A DNA stretch of 64,000 nucleotides from Labia minor (Eukaryota; Arthropoda; Insecta; Dermaptera; Spongiphoridae): the NCBI GenBank assembly GCA_963082975.1, contig OY720345.1, positions 5,978,491 to 6,042,490 of the forward strand, read 5' to 3'. This document shows positions 35,831 through 47,345 of this stretch, piece by piece. The notes under the pieces were generated by a model that saw only the letters and a list, made by a program, of their open reading frames with translations, ran no database searches and was not told the DNA's origin. The position numbers and the translations under genes were made by a program. Each line of letters opens with the position of its first letter. Within the stretch, counting starts at the first letter, position 1.

Positions 35831-36455
35831 TATATAATTATTTTATATTAATTAATTTGATTTGGAGAAGGAATGGAAATTTATTTGTTATTATATCTTT
35901 AAATACGAGTACAATTTTAATTGAATTATTCTACTTGTAGGTTGTTTCTTTTTACAAAAATACCATAACCGGATTTATTACTACAATTTGATATTTATAT
36001 AAATTATATAATGACCTAAAATTCGTCTAGATAAAATATATGTATATATAAAAACAAAAAATTAAATCTAGACTTTTTTTAGTGAACTTTTTACTCAGAA
36101 AAACCAAAAAATGTCAAATTTTGATTAATAAAAACATGTAAAATAATATATTAATTGCTAGTAATTATAGCAATGAAAAGAAAAGAAGAAGATGGTGGAA
36201 AATAATTTCTAACATTTAGATTAGATGATAATATTCCACTTTTGAGTTTTAATGACAAAATTTGAATTCCAAATGTTAAAATCATTTAAGGAATTGGGAA
36301 AAATCATCACATCTACATCGTTTTTTTTTATTTGTTTTATGAAAATAAAATTCTGATTATTTTATACATTTAAAATATCTTCCTTCATTCACTTTCATGC
36401 CAGTCTTAACAAAATTGTATTATTCTTTTCTTAATGTTGAGATTTTTTGTATTTT
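35831..36455. other. AT-rich DNA, no gene seen
   Basis: A/T-rich sequence without recognisable repeats or frames of note. Confidence 0.55.
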
Positions 36456-36809
36456 TACTATCTTGCCAGAGATAGTATTGCGATCACGAAAATTTTCGAT
36501 TTTGAGATTTTGATGTTTTTATATGTTTTGAAGGTACCTGAATCATTTTCACTAAGGTTGAGAAAAATGTCTGTATGTGTGTGTGTGTATGTGTGTATGT
36601 ATGTAGACAAGATTACGCAGGTTTTTTTTAACACTGCAAATCTCACGCGCCAACACGTGACGTGGTGCCATCAACAAAAAGCCAAACATGTGCTGATTGA
36701 ATAAATATTATTTATTAATTTTAATCAATTAAATTAAATTGAAATATAATATATTATGTTATTTAATCCAATTCAAATTGCGAGATAGTCGAGTGGAGAC
36801 ACTCCAGCT
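36456..36809 (+). mobile_element. Helentron/DINE-like repeat, copy 5 (internal deletion)
   Basis: Keeps both ends (ACTATCTTGCCAGAGATAGT stem-loop; GCGAGATAGTCGAGTGGAGA..CTCCAGC). It lacks about 230 bp between GACAAGATTACGCA and AACACTGCAAATCTCACGCG. Ends preserved and middle lost is the usual pattern for non-autonomous elements. A (TG)n array is embedded near 36571-36600. Confidence 0.75.
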
Positions 36810-37696
36810 AATTCAATATGGCTATTTTTTTTTGTTTCAAAATCGAAATCATTTCAGCCAATTTTGATATGCAAATCATTTGTAATTCACCTTGTAAATA
36901 GTAATTGAAGTAAGTATATAAAGAATATATATAACTATAAATGTTTATGAATATGAAAAATAATATTAAAATCATAATTAATAAATTATTCTATTCATAG
37001 AGAAAGATTCTTAAACGATTAACTATGATTAATTAATATTTATAATTAAAAAGGGATTATTAGTGGGTATATCCAATAGAATCGTTGTTCATTACCTGGT
37101 AGAACGTTCACTCAGCCATTTTGGTGGCGTCTTTTCCGATTCACTGTTCAATGTATACTAAAAATAAAATTATTTTATATTATTTTAAATAATTTTGTTT
37201 TATTTTAATATTTTAAAATATTCTTTTTCAAAGAATTGGCCGAGTTGCTTATCGCTTTTCAATGAAATAAATAATATAAACAATCGAATTATTCTGGCTG
37301 TGCCTGTTTGCCTGCTTCATTTAGAAAATAGATACCTAATAGCTTTTATTTTTTATTTATTAATAATTAAATTGATAAAGAAAATAATTCTCTCTTTTTT
37401 TACAATTTGAAAAAGATAATCTATATTATTTATATATATAATTTATAAATATAAAAATATTTTCTTTTATATTTAGTTTAGAAACAATATTTTATTTTAT
37501 ATTATGATATTTTATAGCCTCTCTAAGATTTTAATTATATATAAAAATTTAAAAAATTATAAGTGAAAAAGTCATGATAGCCTCGGACACTCTCCATATA
37601 TATGTATATATTCATATATATCTTATCTAATTATTCTAGCAAAAATGAAAAATATATTATAAATTTTTATTTTTTAAATATTAAATTGCTCAAAGT
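36810..37696. other. AT-rich DNA with a short complex patch
   Basis: At 37060-37140 a non-repetitive patch (CATTTTGGTGGCGTC, TTCCGATTCACTG) stands out, but it has no frame or splice pair. The frame at 37195-37410 is AT-driven. Confidence 0.45.
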
Positions 37697-37792
37697 ATTT
37701 TTTTGAAATTTACACCATAGATAATTTTTATAAAGAAAAATAGCTCTGAATTGGCTTCAGCTTTGGGAAAAATTATCTTTATTAGTTTTTTC
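37697..37792 (+). repeat. Dispersed repeat D, copy 3, abutting a DINE-like copy
   Basis: TTTTTTTGAAATTTACACCATAGATA and AAAGAAAAAT..TTGGGAAAAATTATCTTTATTAG match copy 1 at 4237-4330. It passes directly into the DINE-like copy at 37793, whose first 20 or so bases are missing. Confidence 0.5.
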
Positions 37793-38369
37793 AGTATTGC
37801 GATCACGAAAATTTAGTATATGGAGATTTTGATGTTTTTATACGTTTTGAAGGTTCCTGAGTCATTTTCACTAAGGTTGACAAAAATGTCTGTATATGTG
37901 TGTAGGTATGTAGACAAGATTACGCAAAAACGGTTTGTGCTAGAATCATGATATTTGGTACACGGTCATTATTTAAAATTCGTAGTATTCTTTCAAATTT
38001 TGAGAAATGTAGCTCATTCAGAAGAGGGTTATTACCTACAACGTTGTGATTTTTTTCCTCTAAAGTGACCGTAAAAATAAAGAGATATGTTTGATAGTTT
38101 TTTCCACATGATTAAAAATTGTATAAAACTGCTATATATAGAATTTCAGCTTGATTGAATCGCTGAAAGTACCGGAATTAATTTTTTAACGCGCCAACTC
38201 ATGACGTGGTGCCATCAACAAAGAGCCCAACATGTGCGCTGATTTAATATATATTATCTATTAATTTTCATTCATAATTTATAATTAATTAAACTTAATC
38301 TAAATATAATATATGTTATATTATTTAATTCAATCCAAATTGCGAGATAGTCGAATGGAGACACTCCAG
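37793..38369 (+). mobile_element. Helentron/DINE-like repeat, copy 6
   Basis: Full length except for the 5' stem-loop. All internal blocks are present: AGGTTCCTGAGTCATTTTCA, GACAAGATTACGCAAAAACG, AGAATTTCAGCTTGATTGAA, then GCGAGATAGTCGAATGGAGA and the hairpin end. Confidence 0.8.
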
Positions 38370-38562
38370 ATTTTTTTTTTATAATTAACAAGATTATTTA
38401 TTAAAATTGGACCAATTTTATTATTTAATTGTTTATTTTTATCAAAATTAAAAAAAAAATTCCAGTAATATCATATATTATTAATATAAATAAATATATT
38501 TTAAACAAATAATGAAGGTTAAGTTGTTTGCTCATGGATTAATTTCTAAAACATGAATTCAC

Positions 38563-38565
<3 letters not shown>

Positions 38566-38599
<34 letters not shown>

Positions 38600-38600
38600 T
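38566..38600 (+). repeat. (TCA)n microsatellite
   Basis: Eleven to twelve TCA units. Confidence 0.9.
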
Positions 38601-38980
38601 AAATATTAAGTTTGAAGTCTCAAATATATTATCATTTACTCTGACGGACAATGATAATTTATAGCAAGATATTCTCTCTCTCTCTCTCTCATTTTATAAT
38701 ATTACGAGTATATAAACAAATCACTTGATTCATACTAAACTTTTCTCAACTGTCATTTTTATTAAAATATTATTTATATCACGAAAAAATTAGATTAATT
38801 ATGATAAGGTAAGGAAGAGGTTTTTTTTATTTTTTATATTTTTTTCTTAATAATAATTTAATTTAATTAATAATAAAAAAAAATAAAAAAATTTCTGATG
38901 AATGAAATACATCCTCTACAACTATATATTTGTATATGTATATACCTATGTACAATACATTATAAATATTTATTATTTAA

Positions 38981-39063
38981 CACGTTCTCGCCGGCATGTA
39001 CCACCGGTGGCTTATGCCGCGACATAAAATAAATAGACAAATTATCGAGCTGGCGGGAACGTG
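38981..39063. mobile_element. piggyBac-like micro-MITE with TTAA duplication
   Basis: TTAA at 38977-38980 and 39064-39067 bound an 83-bp element with inverted ends CACGTTCTCGCCGGC and GCTGGCGGGAACGTG (two mismatches in 15). Inside is a second palindrome, GGCATGTACCACCGGTGG..ATGCC. TTAA duplications are specific to piggyBac transposases. The element is far too small to code for anything. Confidence 0.65.
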
Positions 39064-39067
39064 TTAA

Positions 39068-39425
39068 AGTAATTTCTTAGGTAGTTGAATATGTAATAAA
39101 CCTATCTATTAGTATAATATTAATTATTTTGACAGGCCACTCTCATTTTTATTTAATATATATATTATATTATATACTTGAATTTAATCTCTTCTTTCTC
39201 CAAGTGATGATTTTATTATTTTCTCTCTTTTATTCATATTTTCACTCACACATAAATTATATAGATTTAAGATCGTAAATAAATTCTAAAACAACCATAA
39301 TTCTTTAAAAATTTTAGAGATTGTCAATTCTATTTTATAATAAATAAAAGCTCTCTCTCAGTTTTTCTACACTCAGCTTAAATATTTTCTTTACTTCATT
39401 TTCTTGAGTTTTATGATAACTTCTC

Positions 39426-39475
<50 letters not shown>

Positions 39476-39839
39476 GAGTATTATAGATTATATAGATTTT
39501 ACTCACAAGAGTGAAAAAATATATAAAATTTATTATATTTACTTAATTTTGTTCAAAAGATGCCATGTAAATAACTTTTCTAATATAACAAAAATAAATA
39601 CCAAATTATTACTTATTAAAAAGTCTTTTTTTTATTTTATTTTTTTACTACTTTTCATGTTTATTTATTGAAGAGATTATTTATTTATCTCATTTAAATA
39701 TCATTTTTATTCCTATAAAAAAAAAAGTATTGATTAAATATTATTTTTTTTTTTATTTTTTAGAATTTAAAATTATTTTATTAATATGTAAAATTCAAAT
39801 AAAAAAGATTATAGTAATAATGAACATTATTATTATTAT
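39068..39839. other. AT-rich DNA with a long TA array
   Basis: A pure TA run of about 22 units lies at 39429-39473. No gene seen. Confidence 0.6.
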
Positions 39840-40800
39840 TATTATAAGAGATGAATGATGTGTTCGTTTATGGATCGATGTGACAATCTCCTTCCATCTT
39901 TTTTGGGATTCCAATAGAATGAATGGAATGACGTTAAGTGGATAAGTGGATCAACTAAAGGAAAGAGATGAAGTTTGCATGTATATTTGCAAAGGACCAA
40001 AGGAGAAGGAAAGACATTTTGTCCTCTCACCTCCCCCCCCCGCCTCTTCCCTCTTTTTCCTCTTTTGTTCTGTCACCTTACCCTAGTAGACTCATACCGA
40101 GGGGGGGGTGAAGCCCATTAAGACCCTTGAGGGTTTCCGTGTGACGGAAGGGCAAGAAAATGTTTACTTAATGAAAAGACATGCCATTTGCGTCTTTTTC
40201 CGTGGACCGTTTTAAATTTAACCTCCGCGCTGTTTCCCCTTTCTTTTTCCTTCATCTCTTCCCCACTCGCACTCCTCCTAAGTTCAACTACTTGAGCGAC
40301 CAGCCCTTTTATCAGAAATGAAATATCTACACTTGCGGGCCGCCACTGGGCTTAAGGGATCTTGTTTCAAAGTTGGTGAACGTTGGGCATATAAATGCAC
40401 GGGCACGTAGTCTTTTGTTCCGCGGCGGAAACAAATTGGACCGCGTAAGATAAGAGGTTTCCCATCTCGTTCCGATCCCCCCTCCACCCCACCCTTCCTG
40501 GACCCTACTGCCTATTGGCAGATAGATTCCTTATGCGGAAATCTTTGTTTTCCCTCAACTCTCTTAAATCGTTTGAATGAAGGAAGTCGTTGAAATGTCA
40601 CTCAGCCAATATCTTCTTTCTAAAAGAAGAGAAGAGTTAAAGAGAGAGAGAGAAAGAGAGAGAGAGAATTTTCAAACTAACGACCCTTTCACTTGTCAAA
40701 TGCCTTTTCATAAGTTTCTGTCTAATCCCAAATTCTAATTTAACCCTCAGGCAGTCAGTCAGTCAGTCATAAAAGAACACAATTTAAAAGAGAGCAAGCA
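39840..40800. promoter_or_regulatory. GC-enriched unique island about 3 kb upstream of the LRR gene
   Basis: This is the longest stretch of complex, non-repetitive, CpG-containing sequence outside the LRR exons. A CATATAAATGC TATA-like box lies near 40388-40398, followed within about 35 bp by CpG-rich sequence (CGCGGCGGAAAC). It is in the right place to be the promoter, a 5' untranslated exon or an enhancer of the + strand LRR gene whose first coding exon begins at 43481. Short frames on the - strand (39842-40030, 40284-40487) show no domain. The function is inferred from position and composition. Confidence 0.4.
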
Positions 40801-40990
40801 TCTTATTATATACCTTAAATCTTAAACCTGACCCGCCCCCCTCCCTAAAACCCTCCTCACCCACTCATACACATACTATTATCTACAAATAGAATTAATT
40901 TCATTAATGTCTCTATTTATAACAGTCATTTTTTTCCTTTTTTTTAAAGCAAATTCTAATCTTAAAATAAAATTTTACATAAAATTTGGG

Positions 40991-41553
40991 ATCTCTGGCG
41001 AGATAGTATTTCAATGTGGAGAATTTTGATGTTTTTATACGTTTTAAAAGGTTCCTGAATCATTTTTACTAAGGTTGAGAAAAAATGTCTGTATGTATGT
41101 ATGTAGACAAGATTACCCAAAAACGGTTTGAGTTAGAATCATGAAATTTGGTATACGGGCATTATTCAAAATTCGTAGTTTTCTAGCAACTTTTGAGAAA
41201 TGTAGCTCATTCAGAAGAGGGTTATTACCTACAACGTTTTGATTTTTTTCCTCTAAAGTGACCGTAAAAATAAAGGTATATGTTTGATCATTTTTCACAT
41301 GATTAAAAATCGTATAAAACTGCTATATATAGAATTTCAGCTTGATTGAATCGCTGAAAGTAACAGAATTAATTTTTTAACACTGCAAATCTCACGCGCC
41401 AATACGTGACGTGGTTCTATCAACAAAGAGCCAAACAGGCGCTGTCTTAATAAATATTATTTATTAATTTTAATTTATAATTAATTAAATTGAATTGAAA
41501 TTTATTTAATCCAATTCAAATTGCGAGATAGTCGAGTGGAGACACTCCAGCTT
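40991..41553 (+). mobile_element. Helentron/DINE-like repeat, copy 7, with flipped 5' hairpin
   Basis: Nearly complete, ending at GCGAGATAGTCGAGTGGAGA..CTCCAGCTTA. Its 5' stem-loop reads ATCTCTGGCGAGATAGT, in which the four-base loop is TGGC instead of GCCA: the terminal hairpin is inverted relative to the other copies while the adjoining sequence is not. Confidence 0.8.
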
Positions 41554-41559
41554 ATTTTT

Positions 41560-43341
41560 AAAATTATTTGATATTTTTTTTAAATATGAAAAAAAACAAA
41601 TTTATGTGTTTTTTAATGAAACGTTAAAAAAATGTTTTTTTTTAATCAATTATGTGCTGGATATTAGTAGAAGAGAATTGGTAATACTATTTGTATGTAC
41701 GCGAGTATACCTCCAGTAGTATTATACATAGTAATCCGGTTTCATTCAATGAACATTTATTTCCATGGGGAAACATTTTATTTTATTGTTTTTATTTACG
41801 ACTTGATAAATAAATTTATTTATTTTTCACACAATTAAGTCAATTATAACTATATTAGTAGATAATTGATACAGTTGTAAATTCAATTTTAGTAGGTGAT
41901 TAGTGTTTTAATATTATACTAGCTCTTTTATAAATTGTCCTATTTAACAAAATAAAATAGCCCTCTCTTGGTGAGATATGGGATTCATTATAAGGAAACA
42001 CTTTTATATACGTTAACATTAGTGTCGAGACGCACCTATTTTTATACTTAAAACCTTTAGGGAAGTGTTTTCCAACCTGTGGGGCGCGCCCCCCTTGGGG
42101 GGCGCGAATGTATTAGAATCACTTTTTTTTCTAAAATCTATAATATTCTATAATATGTTTTTGCTTAATTGAGTGTGTGTACATACCTAAAAAAAATATT
42201 TTTTTTTTAATTATAATCATAATAATTTTTGGAAAATTAAAAAAAAATGAATTTATTATACTGATGTGAGATTTAATTGTATAAATAAGATAAAAAACAT
42301 TCAAATATTCTTTTTTAATAAAATGTCTCGTATACCATACATACTTTGTAAATTATTATATAATGTATGTATGTGTGTGTGTGTAGGTTTGTATATTATA
42401 TTATATTATATTATATATATATAGAACTACTATACATCATGAAAGCAAACTAATTTTGAGTTTCAGTATACGAGAGTAGGAGATAGAGAGAGAAAGAGAG
42501 AGAGAAAAAAAAACTTAATCGTAAAATCTCCATTTCAAAGAAATTCATTATCTCACAAAGCTTTCATTTATATGTAAACTTTGCATAAATTTGTAGAGTT
42601 TGGTTACTGTATGTGCGAAAATTTTGTTGTTATATATATATATATTCTATTTAACCGAGAGATTTTGGTTCCATAAGCCCCTCTCCCTCCCTCCCTCTAT
42701 TCGTTTTTTTTTTTTTTTTTTTTTTTTTTGAAAATATGAATATGGCGTACACACACAATGAATTTATTTTATTTAAATTATACATATCTTATTATTAAAA
42801 TTTACAATTAAACAAATATGACCGTTTCTATCATGATAATTAATACAAATTTGTAAAAAAATTTTTTTTATTAATTTATTTAAAATTTATTATGTGTGTG
42901 TACTTTTTAAAATATTATAATACAAATGAACAATAAATCTATAAATTGTGTCATTCCAAAAGTAATTAAAATAATTAAATTAAAAAGAAAAAGATAATTG
43001 ATTCATACAAATTTTATTATTATTTTTGCGCAAAATTATTGATTTTATTTATAATAAATTATAATTAAACTTTATTGATTTGTAATTAAATCCATTTTAA
43101 AAAATATAATAATAATTTTTTTAAAAAGTAAGTATTAAATAAAGAGTTAGAGAACTCAATTAGTTTTTGGTAGGGTTACTAAATTGTGATGCTTTAGGCA
43201 TTTAATTTTTCATTTGTATTTTGTTTTTTTGTTTTTTTTTTTTTTTAATTAATCCGTAATTCTCATTAAATACGTTTTTCTCAATTCTCTTTTGTTCCTA
43301 AGCTGAGATAAATCAACGTATTTATTGGCGTTAGAGGTCTG
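41560..43341. other. AT-rich DNA upstream of the LRR gene
   Basis: Contains (TG)n near 42369-42384, GA repeats (42483-42506), T runs (42706-42729) and a fragment of a hAT MITE (see 42062). No exon recognised. Confidence 0.5.
42062..42112 (+). mobile_element. hAT MITE head fragment
   Basis: AAGTGTTTTCCAACCTGTGG followed by GGCGCGCCCCCC matches the left end of the element at 35423. The right end was not found. Confidence 0.45.
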
Positions 43342-43349
43342 ACACTGTA

Positions 43350-43374
43350 GAGAGAGAGAGAGAGAGAGAGAGAG
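43350..43374 (+). repeat. (GA)n microsatellite in the LRR 5' region
   Basis: Uninterrupted GA run of about 13 units, 110 bp before the coding start; a shorter one begins the exon at 43449. Confidence 0.9.
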
Positions 43375-43407
43375 CAAGTACACCCTTTGTGATGCTAATC
43401 GAGGGCG

Positions 43408-43448
43408 TTTTTTTTATTTTTTTTTTTTTTTTTTTTTTGGTGTTGCAG
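43408..43448 (+). other. Probable splice acceptor of a 5'UTR intron
   Basis: A T-rich tract (43408-43438) is followed by GGTGTTGCAG ending at 43448. This strong acceptor, 32 bp before the LRR start codon, implies an upstream non-coding exon, perhaps in the island at 39840-40800. Confidence 0.5.
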
Positions 43449-43463
43449 AGAGAGAGAGGGCCA

Positions 43464-43484
43464 ATGGCTGGGTTGCTGGTATGA
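43464..43484 (+). CDS. Upstream mini-ORF overlapping the LRR start codon
   Basis: ATG at 43464 opens a six-codon frame (MAGLLV) whose stop TGA overlaps the main start (A-TG-A: main ATG at 43481-43483, stop at 43482-43484). Such overlaps are known to allow termination-reinitiation or to lower translation of the main frame. Whether it is used depends on where the mRNA begins. Confidence 0.45.
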   Translation: MAGLLV

Positions 43485-43780
43485 GCGCCGCAGGGGCTGC
43501 CGCGTGGGCCGCGGCGTTATCGTTACTCGCACGACTTGCCGCTGCATCGCCAACCGGCGCCGTTGAGCCTCGTTGCCCGGCGACACCAACCGGCTGTCCC
43601 TGTTATGTGTTTGACGACGGTGTTGTATTGGAATGCCCGGGCGCCACAGCTGACACAGTGCGACTCGCCCTCGCACAGGTCCATGGCGCCATTCAATCGT
43701 TGAGTGTCTACGATCTCGATCGAACTGTCACCGATCTTAAAAAATTATTCCCGGAAACAGCAGCCATTCGATCACTTCAG
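43481..43780 (+). CDS. Secreted or membrane leucine-rich-repeat protein, first coding exon
   Basis: The 100-codon exon begins with an Ala/Leu-rich signal peptide (about residues 1-22, cleavage likely after AAA). Then comes a cysteine cluster C32-x6-C39-x-C41-x10-C52, which is the N-terminal cap (LRRNT) of extracellular LRR proteins. From about residue 70 the pattern IQSLSVYDL..L..LFP..IRSLQ starts the first leucine-rich repeats. It ends in phase 0 at CAG|GTGTGA (donor GT at 43781). The exon at 63907 continues the repeat in the same phase. GC content is far above its surroundings. The start is supported by the signal peptide and G at -3. Family: an extracellular LRR cell-surface or matrix protein of the chaoptin/haf/artichoke kind; I cannot say which, so no symbol is given. 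Confidence 0.85.
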
Positions 43781-44929
43781 GTGTGAAAACTCGAATTAAT
43801 ATTTAAATTTACTTTTTACTCTGAAATTTATAATTATTATTATTATAATATATATATATATATTATTTAGAAAAATAATTACTTACAATTAATAAAAAAA
43901 AATTACTTACTTATTATGTTCTACGGGATGAGATAAAAGATTAAATTAAATTGATTAGATTTTTTAAAATATTTTTTTTTTATCATCATCATCCGTGAAT
44001 AAATATTAATTATTTTTATTTGACAATTTTTCATTTTAATTCTTATTATTAAAAATAAAATATATCAGGTATGTATTTTTTAACCAATCATGGGTTCTAT
44101 TAATGAATGTTTACTACAAACTCTCTTATTTTTAGTCTCTTTAGTTGTAGGATAATAATAAACCTTGTATTCTTTGTGTTTTAAATACAACACAAAAGTT
44201 AATATATACAAACTTTTAGTATTAATTATTACACTTTATTTAAAGATAAATGATCTACATATTAAAAAAATAAATAAATAATAAAAACTATGTATGAATA
44301 GAGTATAAATTTAATGAATAACAAAAATCAGATACGAAGAAGAGAAGATCGATAAGTTATAAACTTACATTAGAAGAGTGAATATAGGAAATTAATGGAG
44401 AGTAGTGGTGGTGTATGTAAGTGAGATAATTCAGTAGCATTATATTCGTACCATAAATATCTTCATTTAAGTCAGCGTTCTCTGATTTATTATGATTTAT
44501 AATTATAATTAATTTTAAATCTAAATGAACTTGACGAGGTTCGATCCCTCAAAATCAAGGACTACCCTTCTAGTCAAAATAGACTTATTTAATTATTAAT
44601 TATTGATCCACTTTAAGAATAAATTTATTTATTTAATGATATTTATACAACATCTACCAATTAAAATGATAATTTATTCTATTATTATATACTTACTTAT
44701 ACCTAATATAATAATATATACATATTATACATATATATAAAATTGGATAGTATCGATAATTATATGGAAAAAATGATAGATTAACAATATTATCGAAAAA
44801 TTCATGTTGGAGTAATTTAGAAACCGAAAGTAATATTTATTACATTTATCAATTATTAACAGAAATCGATCTCTGGTTTTCATTAATTAATTAATAATAG
44901 AAAAAGCATTTATAGCATTTATTAATTGT

Positions 44930-45020
44930 CAATATCTGATCAAGAAAATCAACATAATGGTAGCTAGAAAATGGATCATTTGTACTGATCATACAATATC
45001 TCTATCTTGTCTACGCATCA
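44930..45020 (+). mobile_element. SINE family B, degraded fragment
   Basis: GATCAAGAAAATCAACATAATGG, GTACTGATCATACAATATCTC and TGTCTACGCA follow the order of the family B body, but with many changes. Confidence 0.4.
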
Positions 45021-45888
45021 ATATTATGTTTAGAAGAAATAATAACAAGAATTAACAAGTTAACTTGATTGATATATTTGTAAAAATTTATATTTATATA
45101 TATATGTATATTAAAGTATATAATAGAATTATATAACTTGTGAATGAATGAGCAGAGTAAAGCAAAGCAAATGAGAATTAAAAAAACATTTGAAAAATTA
45201 CACAAATACACTTATCATTATTATAAATTGTATATAAAAAAAATCCAAATTCACGAGGATTCTCTTTTCTACTTCTTTTTCCATTTAACAAAGAATCATT
45301 CAACTAATTTTTCCAATAATTGATTCGACGTTAATTTTAATGAATGCAAAGATAAAATCTTTGTTTCCATTTATAAAAAGTATTGAAACTAGTAAATGTC
45401 CATGTTTTCTTTCTTTTTTAAAAAAAATATTTATTTATTCATTTATTTTATTTAATTGATATTTATCATTATATAATTTTTGAAATTGAAAATATTTTTA
45501 TTTAATTAATATTAGTAATTACTTATACTAGGGCAATATTTTTTTGATGATTAATATAAAATATAAATGTTTGTGATAAATTATAAATTTATTGTATTCT
45601 TTTTTTTATTTTTCATTCCGAATTGACTTAAATAAATGTATATTTCTAATATTTAAATACCTATACCTACTAGCTATATATATATCAATCTTCTTTTGAA
45701 AAGAGGATTCAAACTTACTAAACTTTACCCTTCCTTTATTTTTCTCGTTTTATATTTTAAATTTAAGAGAATCAAAGAAGTAAAGATGATAAGAACATAA
45801 ACTCTCTTTTAACCAAATGAAAAGAGAATTTCCAATGAATGAAAAATTCATGTTTATCATTTTTACTAAGATGACTTACGTTCTCGTG

Positions 45889-45892
<4 letters not shown>

Positions 45893-45938
<46 letters not shown>
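45893..45938. repeat. (TA)n microsatellite
   Basis: About 22 TA units. Confidence 0.9.
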
Positions 45939-46499
45939 TTAGATAAGAATTGTAAAGAAAGTTTAACAAAATAAATAAAGAAATGTGGAAATTTATAATA
46001 ATAATAATAATAATAAAGTATAAAGTATACAGAGTAAATAAGCACCTAGAGAGAGAGAGAGTCATGTATTAAATTGAAATAAAATAAATTTGACAATTTA
46101 CTATATTATTTTAAATTTATAATGATATTATGAATATATTATGAATAATAAAGAATAAAGAGAAAAATTTTAATTAATTTTATTTATTTATTGATTTATT
46201 TATATTTAAATAAAATATCTATGAGATTAATTGAAATTTTCATATCGTTTACTTCTTTCTTTAATTGAAATGAAATTTTTTAGTAAAAACAAAATAATAA
46301 AAAATTATTTTTATATTTAAATATTCAAGAAATCTATTAAAGAAATAATCATTCTTAAAATTATTAAATAAATTAAATTTTGTAGAGAACAAATAATGAC
46401 ACAAGTGAAAGAAAAGAAATTAAATAAAAAAGATGAATAATAAATAAATAATAAATAATAAATAAATAATATATAGTTAGAAAATTATTATTATTATTA

Positions 46500-46790
46500 T
46501 TAATTGCGTATGGACCGTCTTGGATCACGCAAAGCTCCCATAAATTTTTAGAAGCGCATCGCATCCTCATGGTCATGATGCGATTGCTGATGGCATTGAC
46601 TTCTAATATTGAATCGATGATCTTCTTGTTCACAATGAACGCCACGCCCAGAAGTGGTAAACCTCTTCCAATTCGCTTTGGCCGTCTTGCTCTTGAATAT
46701 GCGATAGTTCTTATAGTCCATTGTATTTTTCATCCGTGAATCTTGTCTCTTGAAGAGCAATTATCTGGATATTCTATCAGGATTCATGGT
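46500..46790 (-). mobile_element. LINE fragment: apurinic-type endonuclease domain
   Basis: On the - strand QIIALQETR-like text (here split between frames near 46740) is followed by MDYKNYRIFKSKTAK. A second frame then reads AFIVNKKIIDSILEVNAISN and RIMTMRMRCASKNL. This is the order of the LINE endonuclease (IALQETrw..., then GvaFivhkki...V.ef..iS.Ri..lRir). At least one frame shift lies between the two parts. Only the endonuclease portion is present; it sits antisense in the LRR intron. Confidence 0.7.
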
Positions 46791-47059
46791 TGCTTGTTTT
46801 GAGGTTATATTAAATTAATATTACTAAAATTTCCAATATATTTTTTAAATTATATTAATGTCATTATCTTTCTCTTTTCGATTGCATTAACTGACCTTCT
46901 TTCTTGTTTAAAAACCGCGCGTTTAATTGGATAAGAATTGTAAATATAAAGAAACAAACTGTAAATATAAAGAATAATTAAAATAAATTATAAAAAACTA
47001 TAAGAAATTATAAAAATATGAATAAAACCAATCCTTAGTGCATTTTATCCATTTATTTT

Positions 47060-47345
47060 ATCCATTTTAGGTTGATGGTCCATTACTGGATCAAAAAGTG
47101 GCCCACTACTGAAACTTTCGATTTTCAGATGGCCCACTACTAGAACAAAAAATACGTTTTGGAAAAAATTAAAAAAAACATTTAAATATAAATTAACCGA
47201 ATGTTTATGTTGTAGTGATAATTACAAATAGTTGTACAATATGTTAGCGCTCGTTTTGTTGTTATTCTAACTTTTATTACAGAATAATAGTGTTTTTTAA
47301 TGAAAATTTCTCTTAACATGGCCCACCACTGGTACATTTACCTTA
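47060..47345 (-). repeat. Dispersed repeat F, longest copy
   Basis: Read on the - strand it starts GTACCAGTGGTGGGCCA and ends with three spaced variants: CTAGTAGTGGGCCA, TCAGTAGTGGGCCA and CCAGTAATGGACCA. Fragments lie at 5505 and 6868. The repeated 13-mer at both ends suggests terminal binding sites of an unidentified DNA transposon. No coding capacity. Confidence 0.55.

Noticed and set aside
36447-36704. 85-codon frame
   Set aside because: Falls inside a DINE-like repeat copy and reads a TG microsatellite.
40284-40487. 67-codon - strand frame in the GC island
   Set aside because: No domain, no splice context; opposite to the neighbouring LRR gene.
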